Shown in pieces: positions 63,280 through 64,000 of a stretch of DNA of 64,000 nucleotides. A program made the position numbers and the translations under genes. Source of the stretch: Amycolatopsis anabasis (lineage in GTDB: Bacteria; Actinomycetota; Actinomycetes; Mycobacteriales; Pseudonocardiaceae). Within the stretch, counting starts at the first letter, position 1, and the number at the start of each line of letters is the position of its first letter. The notes under the pieces were generated by a model. That model was not told the origin of the DNA. It searched no databases and saw only the letters and a list, made by a program, of their open reading frames with translations. The DNA is taken from the NCBI RefSeq assembly GCF_009765355.1, contig NZ_VTHK01000004.1, forward strand, positions 248,001 to 312,000, given 5' to 3'.

Positions 63280-64000
63280 TCAAGCGGCGGCGTGCGCGTT
63301 GTCCGGATGGACGTGCACGGTCGCCCCGGAGAATCGCGGAACCCGTTCGCACAGCAGGTGTTCCGCCTCGTGCGCGATCCGGTGCGCGGCCGCGAACGGC
63401 AGCGTCGGCCGCACGGCGATCTCGACTTCCGCGTGCAACGTGTGCCCGATCCAGCGCAACCGGACCCGGTCCACCCGGCGCACCTGCGCCATCCCGGCGA
63501 GCTCGCCGTGCGCGAGTTCGATCAGCTCCGGATCGACCGCGTCCATCAGCCGCGCGAACACCTGCTTCGCCGCCGACCACGTCACCACCGCGATCGCCGC
63601 GGCGATCAGCAGCCCGGCCACCGGATCCGCCCACCGCCAGCCGAGCGCGGCCCCGCCCGCCGAGAGCAGGACCGCAAGCGAGGTCACCGCGTCCGTGCGC
63701 GCGTGCAACCCGTCCGCCACCAGGGCCGCGGACCCGATCCGGCGCCCGGTGCGGATGCGCACCTGCGCGGCGATCTCGTTGCCCGCGCACCCGGCCAGCG
63801 CGGCCACCGCGACCGCGGGCAGGTGGGACATCGGGGCCGGATCGGCCAGCCTGCGCAAGGATTCGACGAGCGCGGCGACCGCCGATCCGGCGATGACCAG
63901 GACCACCACCACGCCCGCGATGTCCTCGGCCCGCCCGAATCCGTAGGTGAACCGCCGGGTCGCGGGCCGGCGGCCGAGCAGGAACGCGATCCCGACCGGC
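63280..64000 (-). CDS. Cation diffusion facilitator (CDF) transporter, N-terminus outside the window
   Basis: The frame is open from the stop at 63280 to the right edge; in-frame translation across 63913-63999 gives RRPATRRFTYGFGRAEDIAGVV, a CDF motif with Tyr-Gly and Glu/Asp residues. HARTDAVTSLAVLLSAGG carries the second metal site (His and Asp). The C-terminal cytoplasmic domain (about the last 85 residues) has HTLHAEVEIAVRP and HRIAHEAEHLL. It exports Zn2+, Fe2+ or another divalent metal. About 240 residues are visible. Confidence 0.9.
   Translation of the reverse strand, partial: PVGIAFLLGRRPATRRFTYGFGRAEDIAGVVVVLVIAGSAVAALVESLRRLADPAPMSHLPAVAVAALAGCAGNEIAAQVRIRTGRRIGSAALVADGLHARTDAVTSLAVLLSAGGAALGWRWADPVAGLLIAAAIAVVTWSAAKQVFARLMDAVDPELIELAHGELAGMAQVRRVDRVRLRWIGHTLHAEVEIAVRPTLPFAAAHRIAHEAEHLLCERVPRFSGATVHVHPDNAHAAA

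Overview
The window is very GC-rich, has GTG/TTG starts, four-base start/stop overlaps and short intergenic spaces, and carries FbiC (coenzyme F420), an EspG/PPE-like type VII secretion fragment, a DasR-like regulator with its dre site, a SARP regulator and ectoine genes. Together these point to a filamentous or nocardioform actinomycete. Pseudonocardiales, probably Amycolatopsis or a close relative, is my best guess, made partly from the style of the intergenic palindromes and not proven here. I saw no tRNA, rRNA, CRISPR array, prophage or intact insertion sequence.

Layout. 1-9063: the end of an HtrA-like protease, a LysE-type exporter, then a nearly complete thiamine pathway in two transcription units, each led by a TPP riboswitch: thiC-thiD-thiD2 (+) and thiO-thiS-thiG (-), with thiE divergent. 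A voltage-gated channel gene and a MarR regulator lie between the two units. 9076-17888: a membrane protein, a PLP-dependent ammonia-lyase, a 14-TM drug exporter, and an amino-sugar locus (DasR-like regulator, SIS-domain deaminase, GlcNAc kinase) with a perfect dre core; then a DUF3159 protein and an SGNH hydrolase. 17998-23757: a type VII secretion-associated trio, an OmpATb-like two-gene unit, a two-gene unit of a nucleotidyltransferase-like protein plus an unrecognised partner, and a secreted HExxH protein. 24234-30946: a large SARP/NB-ARC/TPR regulator and ectABCD. 31406-39677: paired P-loop kinases, DinB, DUF445 and DUF4393 (Abi-alpha) proteins, a TetR/small membrane protein pair with a clear operator, a LapA-domain protein, and an MhqO/MhqD-like quinone-detoxification pair facing a MarR regulator.

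39782-45380 is a five-gene overlapping operon (SAF-domain oxidoreductase, GntR, IlvD-type dehydratase, MFS importer, SDR) that looks like a sugar-acid or related hydroxy-acid catabolic unit. 45509-50352 holds a PPOX protein and WYL regulator, an epoxide hydrolase, a cupin, a STAS protein and an unusual riboflavin synthase-DHBP synthase fusion behind an FMN riboswitch. 52353-55736 is an AbiE-type toxin-antitoxin pair with its operator, facing a transposase-like gene in which one DDE residue is altered. 55884-64000: fbiC, DUF3040, a lipoprotein, two tandem PucR-type regulators, Hsp20 and the end of a cation-diffusion facilitator.

The most unusual items are the RibE-RibB fusion with changed active-site residues, the two-gene nucleotidyltransferase-like module at 21624-22990, the possibly domesticated IS1634-like gene, the tandem RsbRD/PucR-type regulators, and several families of palindromic or roughly 21-bp tandem repeats found almost only between genes.
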